A stretch of 64,000 nucleotides of DNA from Arctopsyche grandis. Its lineage: Eukaryota; Arthropoda; Insecta; Trichoptera; Hydropsychidae. Within the stretch, counting starts at the first letter, position 1, and every line of letters begins with the position of its first letter. Location of the stretch: assembly GCF_051622035.1 (NCBI RefSeq), contig NC_135360.1, positions 15,690,501-15,754,500 of the forward strand, read 5' to 3'. Below are positions 38,361 through 50,945 of the stretch, in pieces. A program made the translations under genes and the position numbers. The notes beneath the pieces were generated by a model. The model was not told where the DNA came from. It did not search any database and worked only from the letters and a program-made list of their open reading frames with translations.

Positions 38361-39930
38361 GGTAAAAAAAACCAAATAGTATCTAAAAGGTAGCGGAAAT
38401 ATAACAAACAACATTCTCTTCTTCCACTATCAACCTAAACATATTATGTAAATCATTGACACAAATGCACAATTTATTTTTAGAGGGAGGATTTTGGTAC
38501 TCGCGGTTCATAGAAAATATTCAACGCTAATATTATTTATCCATTGATTTGGTAATACTAATAATACTAATAATTATAAGCGATATAACGTTTAATTCTT
38601 GTTTTAAAATAATTTTAATTTTATAAATTGTAATAATTCCTTGAAAAATATATACCTCGGGCTCTGAAGTGACCATTTTTTTATTCATACTCTAATTACC
38701 GTTCGACCCATAATTATAATTAATTATAGACATTATTTAGGCACAGCAGCGCAGCTCATCAGAGTTGGTACCGAAGGTAACTTTGACGTAGTATGTTTTA
38801 TCTCATACAATTTTATACAAACAATATTTGGCTGGGCTCCGTCGCTGCAGTGCAGTGGCGCCTAGTGCAGTCTAAGCTTTAGACGCAACGGATTCGGGTA
38901 TTTTGATTATTTCAACATTTTAAAATATAGTAGGCCACTGAAAAAGGATTCGTCTTTTCAAAAAAGTATTTAAGTAACTTTGGATGTAAAATTATGTTTT
39001 CGGGTCAAAATTTAACGATATCTGAAACTTTGTATCGTTGCTTCAAATATAAATTTTTCAGCTTAATTAATATATGTATGTTTCTGAGGTATTGACGAAA
39101 TACTCGAATGTCTAGACAGATCTTGAGATAAATTATTAATTAATTTAACTTTAAAACTACCCTTCAACTGTCAGTGGGGAAAAGTCTACGTAGTAGTAGG
39201 TATTGTAAAAGACGTAGTAGTGTAGGTGAATATTTTTTAATGATTGGCCAATAGTCACATCTCTAACTTATCCATGTCATCATCACCGACCAATGGGATT
39301 CCGCCCCCCCCAGTGCATAATTCTCTAAAATGATTATCTTGCTTAAATGAGTTTTGCTATACATATACATAAATAGTTCTACATATATATTTTCATTTGA
39401 TCAATCGCTAAACGTTGCACAGTCACTGTATACGTACGTATGTACATATGTAAGTATGATCTGGCGGTTCTTATACGCTATGAGATATTTATCTTTTGTA
39501 TGTACCATAAAAATTTTTGTTTTGATGGGCTCCGTATTGATTTATTCATGTATGGGAAACAATGTAATTTTGTTTTCTATCTGTTTTGTTTGGAAATTTT
39601 GTGCGTATCATTGCATGCTCGGTTGGCAACGAGAAAGCCTCAGACTCAGAACATCACTAATCAAATTTTCAGAAAATATTTTCAAATAATTTCAATTCGG
39701 CGTTTATATCCGTTGGATTGTTTTGACCTATAAATATTTACTTATTATGTTTTACACTAATCAATATTTTCGTAGATTTCCTATTATACGTACATATATG
39801 TAATTAATATTACAATGTTTTGAATGGAAAAAGTTAGCGAGAAGCATACTATATGTGCATATGTTCTATAAATAATCAAAATGCATTTTTTTTTATTTAT
39901 TTTACATACATACATATGTATATGTACATA
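38361..39930. other. Intronic sequence, nothing recognised
   Basis: AT-rich. A poly(C) run lies at 39303-39311. No gene or named repeat is recognised. Confidence 0.35.
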
Positions 39931-40320
39931 TATACCAGAAAGGCCAAACAGGTGAACTACAATGCGCATTCCTGGCAAATTACAAACATCGAAATACAAT
40001 TTTTTTTAGAATGAATTTAACAAAGCATCATAGAGACATATATGGACAAGATTGCAGCATTTTTATACGAATCATCAAAATTTGAAATGCTGAAAACTCG
40101 AAAATTACGAGAAATGGGTTAAGGTTGCCAATTTGTTGGAACCCGTTTCAATGAAAATCAGATAAATTGGAAAATTCTGATAGGAAACGATGGACCTGGA
40201 GTCACAAACCAAGGTATCGCCAGCAGCGACCAGTGATCAGGACTCGAACCCGTGACCACTACATACATATGTTCGAAATCATACATATGTATGTATATAT
40301 ATGCTAACCACTGGTTTGCA
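39931..40320 (-). mobile_element. tRNA-derived SINE, full length
   Basis: Read in reverse: tRNA-like head with A box (AACCAGTGGTTAGCAT) and B box (ACGGGTTCGAGTCCTG), body with GACTCCAGGTCCATCGTTTC and TCAGAATTTTCCAATTTATC, and tail CAGGAATGCGCATTG ... CTGTTTGGCCTTTCTGGT. A 36-base ATGTATGT expansion sits inside the head. Confidence 0.75.
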
Positions 40321-40344
40321 TTTGCTAAATGCATTGCTAAATAC

Positions 40345-41266
40345 TAAGGCCGGGATCCCGGTGTTTTATGGTACCGTGAATCCCGGTGCTGAAATTAGTC
40401 TAAATACCGGGATTACGGTGATGACAAAATTTCTTTAAAAATATTATTTTTACAAAAATAATAAGTAAAAATCATAAAAAAACATTATATAATGAACAAT
40501 AGTGGGATGAGCAATGACAATCATAGTCCATTTGTTTTCTCTGACCCGTTTTGACGCCGGCTTGCGAAAAATACTACATACAATAAACCTGAAGTGGGAT
40601 TTTTTTCTCTTAGAAAAGTAAAAAATGTTGTGATCATGATTATTTCCACACCTCTGAACATATTAAGCTGAAAATTTATATGTGTATTCTTTATGTAGAG
40701 TTGATAATGTTTTGATCATAATTCGTAAACCGGAAGTAGACATTTTATCTTGTGTAAGTTTCCCAACATTTTGTGTTCAATTTGTATCGAAAATGCTCAT
40801 AGCCGATATGTGTGATTACATACATAGATAAAGTCGTGGGTTGGTCACATCCGAATTTTTTTACATAAAATCAATTTAATTGCAGTTTTTATATTAGGTG
40901 GATTGTTTCGATGAATAATTACTAGACGGTACAAACTATTTGTAAAAAAGGAATCAATGAATTAAAGTGATGTTTTTTACTTTATTTGATTACATTAAAG
41001 GATGTTTTTTATTTAATCTTAGAAATCTAGAAATGAATGCGAACCGATTTAAAGAATGTAGCCAAACTCTCAAAAAAAGAACGCCAATATGAGGAGTATT
41101 TTTTGCGTGAAACATCGAGAGAGTTTGCAAAATGCAATTGAACGGTTTTGAAATATGCAATTGTTATACATTTGATTTCCCGGTTCTAGCACCGGGATCC
41201 CGGGATCGGAAATTCCTAGCACCGCAATCCCGGTGCTGAAGTAATCTTCCGGGATTGGAAGCACTA
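40345..41266. mobile_element. hAT-type element with a perfect 8-bp duplication
   Basis: A 922-base element flanked by CTAAATAC on both sides (40337-40344 and 41267-41274). Its GC-rich termini carry repeated CCGGGAT and ATCCCGG motifs (left TAAGGCCGGGATCCCGG, right CCGGGATTGGAAGCACTA). The interior is AT-rich, without a transposase frame, and includes a nested copy (about 40556-40860) of the family seen at 46720 and 52005. Confidence 0.75.
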
Positions 41267-42231
41267 CTAAATACAATATTCATTTGCTAAATAAAAAAAA
41301 TACGGTAAAATTTTCTAATAGCAATGTTTTAAAAACTTATTATGTAAAATTGTAGTCTTCAGTTAATTAAATCTCATTATTAGTTTAAATCGCATTTTTT
41401 ATATAATATTTACAAAATTGCTTCAGTTTTGTCGATTACTAGTGGCCATTGTATTTATCTAATGTATAGTATACATATATTTTAATATTATAATTGGTAT
41501 TAGGATTTGCAAGAAAAGAGATTGCGCTTTGCATTTTGCGCGCGCGGGCTAACGTTTGCGGCTTACGTTCGCTTTGCGCAAATATTGGAAAACCATAAAG
41601 TGGACTGATAAAATTACCGGGTAGTCGTTCGCTGTGTATATTCTGTGTGTGCCCTTAACGACCCGATTTTAATTAGCACAATAACATTTTACGGTGAATA
41701 CACCACCTGTACACTAACTAACGAAACTTTGAACCAGGTAGGTGGCTTAACTGAGCTAAACGAAACGTTGCCGCTTCGAAAACACAACATATGTATGCAT
41801 GTACATAGGTACGTGTATTTTCGACGTTCGCTAGCAGCTTTTTTTATTTTTATTGAAAACAGATTACATACGTATGTATATGTACATGAACCAGTGGCGT
41901 GCCGTGGAAATCTCCCCGTTTTTATCGCACAGCCTTACGTGTGCGCGAGCAGAATACAAGGATACATATTTCAACTGACATTTTTGGTCATTCATATGCG
42001 AATACAATTCAACTAGTAAATTATAAATCTACACACGCCAAATACACTTAACGTTGTGCGCCAGCTGAAATATAACAGTTTTGGCAGTTCCGATATTTTT
42101 ACAAATTCTTTAGAATTCAATACTGCGTTAATATTATTACGTATTGAGTATCGTATTATGTTAAGTAACGAATGTGTTCAAAACAAAAATATGACTGTAC
42201 TTATGTACTAGTTGAGTGACGCTTTCACGAA

Positions 42232-43190
42232 AACCTAACCTATCCATCTTACCTGGTACCGATGTATGTATAGTTGAAATGTATTTTCAGTTGTAGTATA
42301 TTTTGACCAGTTGGAATGCAATTCGCCACATGAATCAACTTACGTGGGTTAGACGACATGTATTTCAACTAGTCAAAATGGCTCGGTGATTATTCCCCAA
42401 AAAGCGATCTCACGCACATCACTAAAATCTCGATCACGGAAAATCTGGCACTCAAAAACTGCATCAATCGAAAGCTACCCTCGCGAAATATTGTACTAAC
42501 GAGTAGGTACTAGGGTTTCTGACCCGGGTCGGCCCGGGACAAACTTTTCCGGGAATTCACGAAATTTTTGTTGTCCCGTGTCCCGGGAATTCTTATCTCG
42601 AATCCCGGGAATTGGATTAAAAAAAATCTTGAAAATATACAACATTTTCAAGACTGCACGAAAGAGAAATAATAAATCAAATACACGAAGTATCGTAAAA
42701 TATTCTCAACTTCGACTGAAACTGAAAGAGTTTTTTTCATTGCTGGAAATTTTTGTACCAAATCTAGAAATAGCCTTTCGGATTCTCATTTAAATATTTT
42801 GGTATTCTTAAGAGGCTACTTTAAATAAGTTTACTTTTATAATTACATTTTTTTCCAGTTAATAGATATATTATATTATGTATTGTTTACTTTTTTATAT
42901 TTTGTAAATAGATATTTTTTTTAATAATAAAAAATTATTTTTTTACACGTGTCCCGGGAACCCCGGGAACGATCCCGGGTTCCGTCCCGTGCCCGGGAAT
43001 TGAAAAAGTCCGGGAATACAGAAACCCTACTAGGTACTCGAGTGCCAAATATTACGTATTTGCGATTTTTGTGGCAACGATTGTCGTGCGCGCGATCGCA
43101 ATAATCCGTTTGCCAGTCAAAATATATTAAAACTGAAAATACATTTCAAGTATAATGGTAGTTGGTACCAGGTTAGATGAAGTATAATCC
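42232..43190. mobile_element. Fold-back element split by a hAT insertion
   Basis: The arms 42232-42312 and 43113-43190 are inverted copies (blocks ATCTTACCTGGTACC, TGAAATGTATTTTCAGTT, ATATTTTGAC). The inner part contains TCTGGCACTC and GAGTGCCAAATATTACG, also inverted. The hAT element at 42511-43029 lies inside and is the younger insertion. Confidence 0.7.
42511..43029. mobile_element. hAT-type element nested in a fold-back element
   Basis: A 519-base element with inverted ends TAGGGTTTCTG / CAGAAACCCTA and many CCCGGGA blocks near both ends. It is flanked by an 8-base duplication, GTAGGTAC (42503-42510) and CTAGGTAC (43030-43037), with one mismatch. A 71-codon frame inside (42578-42793) has no recognised motif. 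Confidence 0.75.
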
Positions 43191-43444
43191 AAATAGTCAA
43201 AATATCTTACAAATGGAAGATAAACTTCAACTGTAATATATATGTACATATGTATATGTATACTACTTTGGACATACTTCTTATTCATCTATGTACATAT
43301 AATATTTAATATTAGTTTTAATATTTTATTCAATATTTAATCAAGGATTGATATGTACTTTTCTCTTGCATCCGATTTTCCGTGTCGTTTTTGATCTTGT
43401 TATTATTTTCCAAGATAATGTATATACACGATAGGATTTAGAAC

Positions 43445-43710
43445 TACATACATTTGATACATGGTTCGGTGATTTTTCCGTACAAAATGTTTCCAGATAC
43501 GAACATTGTGGACAAATTTTCCCGTACACGATCTTTCGTACTTTGACTATTCTGGACATTGATTTTGCCGTATATGATATGTGCGAACAGTGTTTATACA
43601 TGGTTCGGTGATTTTTTCTGTGACTTTGTGAACAGATTTTTCCGTACATTGACTATTCCGAACACTGATTTATCCGTACATGATTTTTGCGAATAGTGAT
43701 TTTTCGAATA
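43445..43710. repeat. Degenerate minisatellite of about 30-45 bases
   Basis: Loose repeats built from TGGTTCGGTGATTTTTCCGT, ACATTGACTATTC and GAACA(C/G)TG modules, repeated about six times with variable spacing. It is open on the - strand for about 100 codons by chance. Origin unknown. Confidence 0.6.
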
Positions 43711-45575
43711 TTTTTAAAATTATATTAAAAATAAGAGAAATAACGTATGTAATCGTTTGCATTGTTCAACCTCCGAGCGAGTCAGTTATTAACGGAATAA
43801 TCAGTGTCTGCAAAAGTCATGTATTGAAAAATCAGTGGACGGAACCGTGGCGTCCGCGAAAATCTTTCTGTAAATTTCGTGTACGGAAATATTCTGTAGG
43901 GATCAAAAAAGCGACCACCATGATATGACACCTGTTTTTCCATTGCCAGAATCTTATAATCAACACCATAACTATACATCGGATTTATTGAGTTGAGGAT
44001 CGCCATTCCTCGTCTTCCCTTCACATTATATCCTATTCGAAGTATGCATAGATTCATATAAAAAAACAGATCTCCAGTTTTTTTACACGTACTTACCAAT
44101 TGGACATCCCTGAAATAATATTGAGATCTCCTTTGTGAGGTTTTGTATAGATTTGTTTCAGTATAGACCAGAGGCGTGTATCCGATATTAGGTGCGGTCA
44201 ATCAGTCCTATGCGACGGGACTCGACGTCTTCGCCATTCAATTGCAAATCTGCTGATTGGCATGCACCAGTATGTGTGTTCAAACGCTTCTGTCGTCGGT
44301 TTATTTTCGCGGACTCCCAATAAACAGGTCGACGTGTTTCGGTCGGCTATTTGTCTCCATTGTGCCGTTTTGTTATGTTATGAGGCTGGTGTGCTCTTGA
44401 CGTTACGTTATATGTGTATTTGCGGTCCGCGGTCGATTGCGGTTTCGGCTTCGTAATATGTTTAAAATAAATCGTAATTTAGAATTCTGCTTATTGTTCG
44501 CTGTATGTATGGTGAGTTCAAAACGCAGAAACAATAGGCACCTGTGTAGTGTAATGTGTATGGGTCGCTGCTATAATTTATTCGCCCTGTTGGCTTTAAA
44601 TTGACACGAGTGCGCGGGCCTGTGTGTCATTGTATGTCGAAAGAGGTGGATTTGAATGGAATAAAATGAAAAATTTACGCTGTTTATGCTTACGCTATTT
44701 TTGAAAACGTTTCAAGTGCGGTTGAGGATAAAATTGATTTTAATTTCGGATTTCCCTTTTATATTTTTTCCTTAAATAAAACTGAGAAATATATTACTAC
44801 ATAATTACATGCATTTCCTTTAGATGTGATATTAGGTATTCTAGCAGTTGACCTTTGGATTGAGCCGTGGGGTTTTTCTTGCTGATTCATTATCACTTTC
44901 TAACAAGTGTATGCTATTTTTGTACGGTCATAATCAGTCGATACGAATAATTGTGTTTAAAATATGGATTGTCATTTTTACCATATACATACATATTTAC
45001 TCGATAAGCAATGAGGCAACAAGTGTTACATTTTGTGCTTTAGCATCTTATGTTGTGTTTACAATATGAGATTTTTTCACACGATGATATTACAACCAGG
45101 GCTCGAAATGGAATGCATGGGAACGCCGCTCCCTTTCGTGAAATTCAGAAATGTAGCGCTCCCTCTTGTGAAAAATCCAATATTTCCGTATCCTTCCGTA
45201 AATTTAAAAAAGCGTCCAGTATTGCATGTATTTTTGATGAAAAAACTTGAATTTAGCGAAACCCTGACTGTATATTATATGTACATACATATGTATGTAT
45301 TCATAATATAATACACACAATGTTGTCAATCTATTATGAATACATATAATATATGTATTTACACATGTACATATGAAGACTTTTGAAGATATTCTTCTTC
45401 GTTTGTTACTTTACTTTCTCTACATTATCTATTTGTATTGTATTATATTATGATACAGCAAAAATCTTGCGTATTATACATAAAATAAATTAAAGTCAGC
45501 GTGTCGAAAGAAGCTGATCACCTGCACCGTGTTACATACATACATATGTATAACCCAAAAAAATGTACATATGTG
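43711..45575. other. Intronic sequence, nothing recognised
   Basis: Mostly unique. At 45120-45180 there are two imperfect direct repeats of CGCTCCCT(T/C)TCGTGAAA. No exon was supported. Confidence 0.35.
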
Positions 45576-45935
45576 CAGCAGAATAGACTAGTGGTTAGCA
45601 TATAATGCTTCGAAAAAAGTGGTCACGGGTTCATATCCCACTGGTTTCTTCTGGCTAGACCTTGGATTTATGACTCCAGTTCGATCGTTTCCTATCGGAG
45701 TTTGCCAATTTATCTGATTTTCATTGAAACGGTTCCAACAAATTGGCAACCATACCCATTTTGTCGCAATCTCGGATTTCGCTGAATTGTATTAAATGCT
45801 GCAAATTTACAAATTTAACCGTAAATTTCTCTGTGGAAATAATTGATATGTATTTACTCTGTATAATAATACAAATGTACAATATTTCTAGCCAGGGAGG
45901 CGAATTGGGGTAACCTGTTAGACCTGCCTGGTATA
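45576..45935 (+). mobile_element. tRNA-derived SINE, full length
   Basis: Best-preserved + strand copy, about 360 bases: head with A box (AGACTAGTGGTTAGCA) and B box (ACGGGTTCATATCCC), body (ACTCCAGTTCGATCGTTTCC, then GAGTTTGCCAATTTATC, GAAACGGTTCCAACAAATTG), and tail GGGAGGCGAATTGGGG ... CTGTTAGACCTGCCTGGTAT. Confidence 0.85.
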
Positions 45936-46435
45936 AATAATAACAAAAAAAAATCTAGTCTGCATATGATATGTATGCATGTACATACATATGTATGTAT
46001 AACATGTAGACCAAATAATACGATTTTTGGTTAGACAATAAAACGCCAGAATAGGTATTGGTAAATTCGCTTCTGTTAGTGTGTTTTTCGGTGAGTTTTA
46101 GCTCGCCTTTAAATAGCGCTATAAGCGAATGCGACTGTCGCGGCCCTTTGTGTCGCCTTTGTTCTTTGAACGGGACGAACGCCCTTTTCTTCTTTGACAA
46201 TGAAGTAATACAATCTGAACTGTCTGTTCGCCTTCAAAGGACCATCACTACCTCCGACTTTGATTCGCGTCTCTTTCTCTTCGCGTTTCCGTTCCGCGAC
46301 TTGTGCCACTAGAGAGCGACCCATTTTTAAAATTGTGTGTTTACCGGCTGAAAAATTTAAATATATTTTTATGTACATACATACGCCAACGAAAAAATCC
46401 AAATTCGCATGGGATAAAATCGAATATCTATAAAT

Positions 46436-46501
46436 TGTATGTACGTATGTATGTATGTATATCGTATGTATGTTGCACATATATATGTATATCGCATAGA
46501 T

Positions 46502-46562
<61 letters not shown>
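46436..46562. repeat. (GTAT)n and (TA)n microsatellite
   Basis: A compound simple repeat with about 57 bases of pure TA at 46505-46561. Confidence 0.95.
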
Positions 46563-46565
<3 letters not shown>

Positions 46566-46719
46566 ATATATATCTGTGTGCTCATATATGCGCGGTACAT
46601 ATGTACATACATATATACATACATACATATGTACATTCGGCTGGAGCGAAAAACGCGAATTTTGGATTTTAGTTGAAAACTTTCGACGTATCAAGGAAAC
46701 GTTAAATAAATAAATAAAA

Positions 46720-47000
46720 AATTCGGATGTGACCAACCCATGACTTTATCTATGTATTTGAGGAATATAAGACGGTCACAAAACAAAATTCGATATTGAA
46801 TCGTACAGACACATTCACACATACCTGCAGCATTATGAAATACTAATAGCTATGACAGCATTTTAAATACAAATTGACCGCAAATGTATGGAAACTTGCA
46901 CAAGACGAAAGTTCTACTTCCGGTTGTTAGATTTTGTTCAATTTTTTTTTATTACTTTATCTATTGTTACTACGTATATACATAAAGTAATAATTTTAAA
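46720..47000. repeat. Dispersed repeat with TTTATCTAT ends
   Basis: Contains AATTCGGATGTGACCAACCC ... GACTTTATCTATGTA and, further right, TTCTACTTCCGGTTG and TTTATCTATTGTTACTACG. These modules are shared with 40556-40860 (inverted) and 52005-52510. Class unknown. Confidence 0.65.
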
Positions 47001-47269
47001 TCATATCCTGTGCCACCAACCAATCGATCTATCTGACTTTAGAATTATGAATGTAGTGACACTAATGTTTTTTTTTTTAATAAAATAAAATTAAAAAAAA
47101 GACACATAATGTAAAACCTTTAAAAAGTAGTTTTTTTCCATGTTTTTATTTTTTATATCAATCGAATGCACCCACCTTTAAAGATCGTTCCAAGGCGATG
47201 AGTGTATTAGTACAGATATAATACAATTTCTACAAGCATTTTTACTAACCTCCTTTACATTTCACATAG

Positions 47270-47598
47270 TTTTCGTGTAATTATACAATGCGAATTCATA
47301 CAAACATCATCACAGTGACATCTATGGAGAAATTTTTGCAGAATTTTATTATATATAAATTGGCAAACCTCAAGACGCTGAGTAACTAAAGATTTTCGAG
47401 AGAAATTGAAAAGGAGATGCCAATTTACAGGAACTGTTTCAATGAAGATTATAAAAATTGACGAACTCTGAAAGGAAACGATCGACCTGGAGTCACAAAC
47501 CAAGGCGTGGCCAATTTAGTAAACTAGTGGGAATCGAACCGTGACCACTCCCTTCGAAAGCATAATATTCTAACCACTAGTCCACGCTGCTGGTCTCT
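47270..47598 (-). mobile_element. tRNA-derived SINE, diverged
   Basis: In reverse: head GTGGACTAGTGGTTAGAATA with a B box (ACGGTTCGATTCCC), and body with GACTCCAGGTCGATCGTTTC. The tail is no longer clearly recognisable. Confidence 0.75.
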
Positions 47599-48853
47599 TT
47601 TCCGAAAATAGTTTTGATTTTTTACTATTTAAAAAAAAATAAACACTTCCGAATAGTAATAATTATGTATAAATTTAGTTTAATTTCACCTGCTCATCCA
47701 CAACTAATTTTTCATTTCATACGATTTTTATTAAAATATTGTTTCCTGTACATATCGTCAATTGTTTAGTGACGTTTGTTTAGCTCATTTATTATTATCT
47801 ACTTCAAGTTTGAAGCCCTAGTATATTTTATCGCCCCTCATAGTGATTGCCATTTTTTATATCGTAATACCTCATAAATCATACTTCATTTATTTGAATG
47901 CTTTCTTGTAACACTTTTAATTCGCACTTTTATTAATCGCGTAATCTATTCGATCGATTAATACAAGTAATTTCGGCACTGGAATATTTTTCATTTGTTA
48001 AATAATTTCACACCTGCAGTTTTCGTGCTTACTTACGTTCTCCACATATATTCGCATTCTTAGCGATAGTCTATTGAAAACGTACTATGTATTTGGTCTG
48101 TGTGTGGGTTGTGTATTATACCCAGAAGTGGTTTCCGCCCACCTTTGGGATTTAGCGTAATTAATTAACGACGAAGATGGCCACAGAACGACCATATCGA
48201 CGATACGATTCGTGCTATCCGGTATCAATCATCAATCATCCCCTCACCGGAAGATTTGATTAGTTCGCTAATTTCCCAGAAGAAAAATATCGCAAAGACT
48301 TTTAGGGGATTGGAAATACATATATCACGACGGAATTTTCTTCGGCGCGTGTGTGCTATTATATTTATTTCTTTATCAATGAACAATTTTTTTATTGCTC
48401 TCGTCACTAAATAGAAAACCGATATGGTTCGAACCACTGACAGAAGTCCGACCGTTATAATTCATTACGTAATACATTGTACATATGTGGAGGGAAAAAA
48501 ATAATACAAACCGAACATTACGATATTACAATCGGAAAATAAACGATCGGTCGTTTGTTTTCATTTTTAGCTGTTGTTAGTTTAATTTTTTTCTTTTAAT
48601 TTATCGATGTGTTTCGCGAACCGAACGTTTTCGATCTGTTGCCGTCGCGATAATGAATCAACAGAGGCATTTCGTTGCGGTTTGCGGTTTATTAATCAAA
48701 TTAACACCTTATCAATTCGTTAAGCTGGCGATTCGTTTGTAACTAACATGCTCGAGAGCAAAATGCTCATATAATACTCAGAACGATAGATATTACGTCT
48801 ATATCAATTTATTTAGATGTACTTATTATAGTTTTATCTTTTTATATACCTAC

Positions 48854-48857
<4 letters not shown>
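47599..48857. other. Intronic sequence, unique
   Basis: Repeat-poor, with TTAATTAACG and ATCGATTAAT-type motifs around 47950 and 48160. No gene is recognised. Confidence 0.35.

Positions 48858-48931
<74 letters not shown>
48858..48931. repeat. (TA)n microsatellite
   Basis: About 74 bases of pure AT alternation. Confidence 0.97.
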
Positions 48932-48932
<1 letters not shown>

Positions 48933-49292
48933 TCATTATATACCTACACATATGTGTATATATATGTGATCCGTTAGATTAATAGATTAATCTGAATGAC
49001 ATAATATGATATTTTTGTAGTATTAAATATTCAAATAAATCATTGAATGTGGTTTGTGTGAATCCGATACAATTTAAACAGTGGATTGGCTGTTTATTTC
49101 AAGGCTGAGAATGTGATGTATATACATACGTGTTTATATTTTATAAACGTGTTTTTAATTGCACCGAAATGTATTTTATTATGAAACTGAACGCAAGGTC
49201 ATATGCAGCATATTGTCTCTTCGACAAGGTTGAAGGCATATGTAACTCTCTTGAAAATTGATTAATGTTCTGTAGGAATGATTATTATATCT

Positions 49293-49295
49293 ATT

Positions 49296-49372
<77 letters not shown>
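49293..49372. repeat. (TTA)n then (TA)n microsatellite
   Basis: Five to six ATT units pass directly into about 60 bases of TA. Confidence 0.97.
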
Positions 49373-49378
<6 letters not shown>

Positions 49379-50580
49379 TTGAATACACGTGAAATGGAAT
49401 CGAATGGGTATTGATCATCGTTGACCTAATTGTTCAATCCGATTATACCAAGGCATCCGTTGATGTACATATATACATATGTATTATATGTCCAGTGATC
49501 AGGAAACGTTCAAATCATTCATCATACTTTCGAATGTTTCAATATATCAAATAATATTTTCAAATCCCTCTTATTCGACTTGTCTATAATAATAAAAACC
49601 TGATGTTGTAAAGAGGTCAGAGTGTTGCTAAACCCTTCTTATACGTTTACCGTTCGCGTCACATCTGAACCCTTTTATATTGGATTATTATACTGAAAAA
49701 TGTATAAAATGAAACAAAATGCCTATTGTGTGACATGGTTATATTTAGGTGGATTTTTGAGGAAAACTAGACAGTTTGACTGATTGGTGAATGTTGCTTA
49801 TCAAGGGTAAAGTTTCTCAAAACATTTATGACCTCAAAATTGTTCGTAAAAATAATGTAAAAATGTCTGGTCATTGTTATTAAACACACATTTCAAATAT
49901 GAATCAGATTATCCCCCGTTTGGCATGTTTTCATACCTATGTATAATGAGTCAAGTTTTGACTTAATTTTGTGTATATTTATGTGAAAGTTGACGTTTCG
50001 GTCCTTACAGTGTTATAATTAATTAGCGTCACTGGGTTGATGTACGACTTGGTCTTGGGAATTTTCTCAGGCTGTAAATTCAGCATTGTAAGATTTTCCT
50101 GCGGGGATTTCATTGCGACGAAATCTTTAAGTATTTAATGTTTGAAGTCCGCTATCTTGATTTGTTTTCACATAATATATAACAATAAAAATATTTGGAT
50201 TGAACGAGTGTTCTTAATTTATACAATGTTCTCAAGGCTTTGAAACTATATGTATGTTGATTATTTTGATATTCCTCATAATAAGCAAAGATAGGATGTT
50301 AGTCATAAAGTCTTGATCAGAATTATGTAGTAACTTCTGTAATGAATTGTCGAAAGATATGTATTTTGACTGTAATAATAATGCGTGGGGTTTTCCATTA
50401 CTCTTGTATTCGATTCCAATTCATATTGCTTATTCACGAGATGATTCACGGCATATATGTATACATATAATTCAAATATTATATTTGCTAAGATTTTATA
50501 CAAGTTTGCTAAGAATTTATTATTGACAAATTTCTTTTATAAAAATGATTAGATCCAGTGATTTACATATAATATATATG
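49373..50580. other. Intronic sequence, nothing recognised
   Basis: AT-rich unique sequence; no gene or named repeat. Confidence 0.35.
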
Positions 50581-50808
50581 AACATATGTAATTTCGAAAG
50601 AGACTTTGTAAGTATGTAATGTTGGTTGGTAACATCGAAAACAAATCAAAGTTTCTATGACGACGATTCGATGTGGTTTCCATTCGATATATATTTTTTT
50701 CGATTCAAATAAATTTAATAAAAAAACAAATGCATATTTACTATTAGATTTGCCATGTTTAAGCTGTTTATATTACAAACACTGAGCGAAGCCAGGTAAA
50801 ACAACTAG
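50581..50808 (+). mobile_element. Short Helitron-like element
   Basis: Same family as 18998-19240 and 36091-36326, in the + orientation: AATTTCGAAAGAGACTTTG near the start, ACAAATCAAAGTTTCTATGA inside, and 3' end GAGCGAAGCCAGGTAAAACA + ACTAG (CTAG 50805-50808). The exact 5' TC is uncertain because of simple repeats. Confidence 0.7.
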
Positions 50809-50869
50809 TATCTTATATCTTTGATTTCACACATTTTTTTGCATCATAGATATCTTTAACCTTCGCAAA

Positions 50870-50945
50870 TTCGAGACGTATCCGCATGTTGGGGAGGCCT
50901 TCATCCAGAAGTGGATGGTGAATGGCCGAAAATAATGACGATGAT
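50870..50945 (+). mobile_element. RTE-type 3' end fragment
   Basis: Reads HVGEAFIQKWMVNGRK then a stop and an ATGACGATGAT-like tail. This is the standard C-terminus plus short terminal microsatellite of RTE-like elements. Only about 75 bases remain. Confidence 0.6.
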
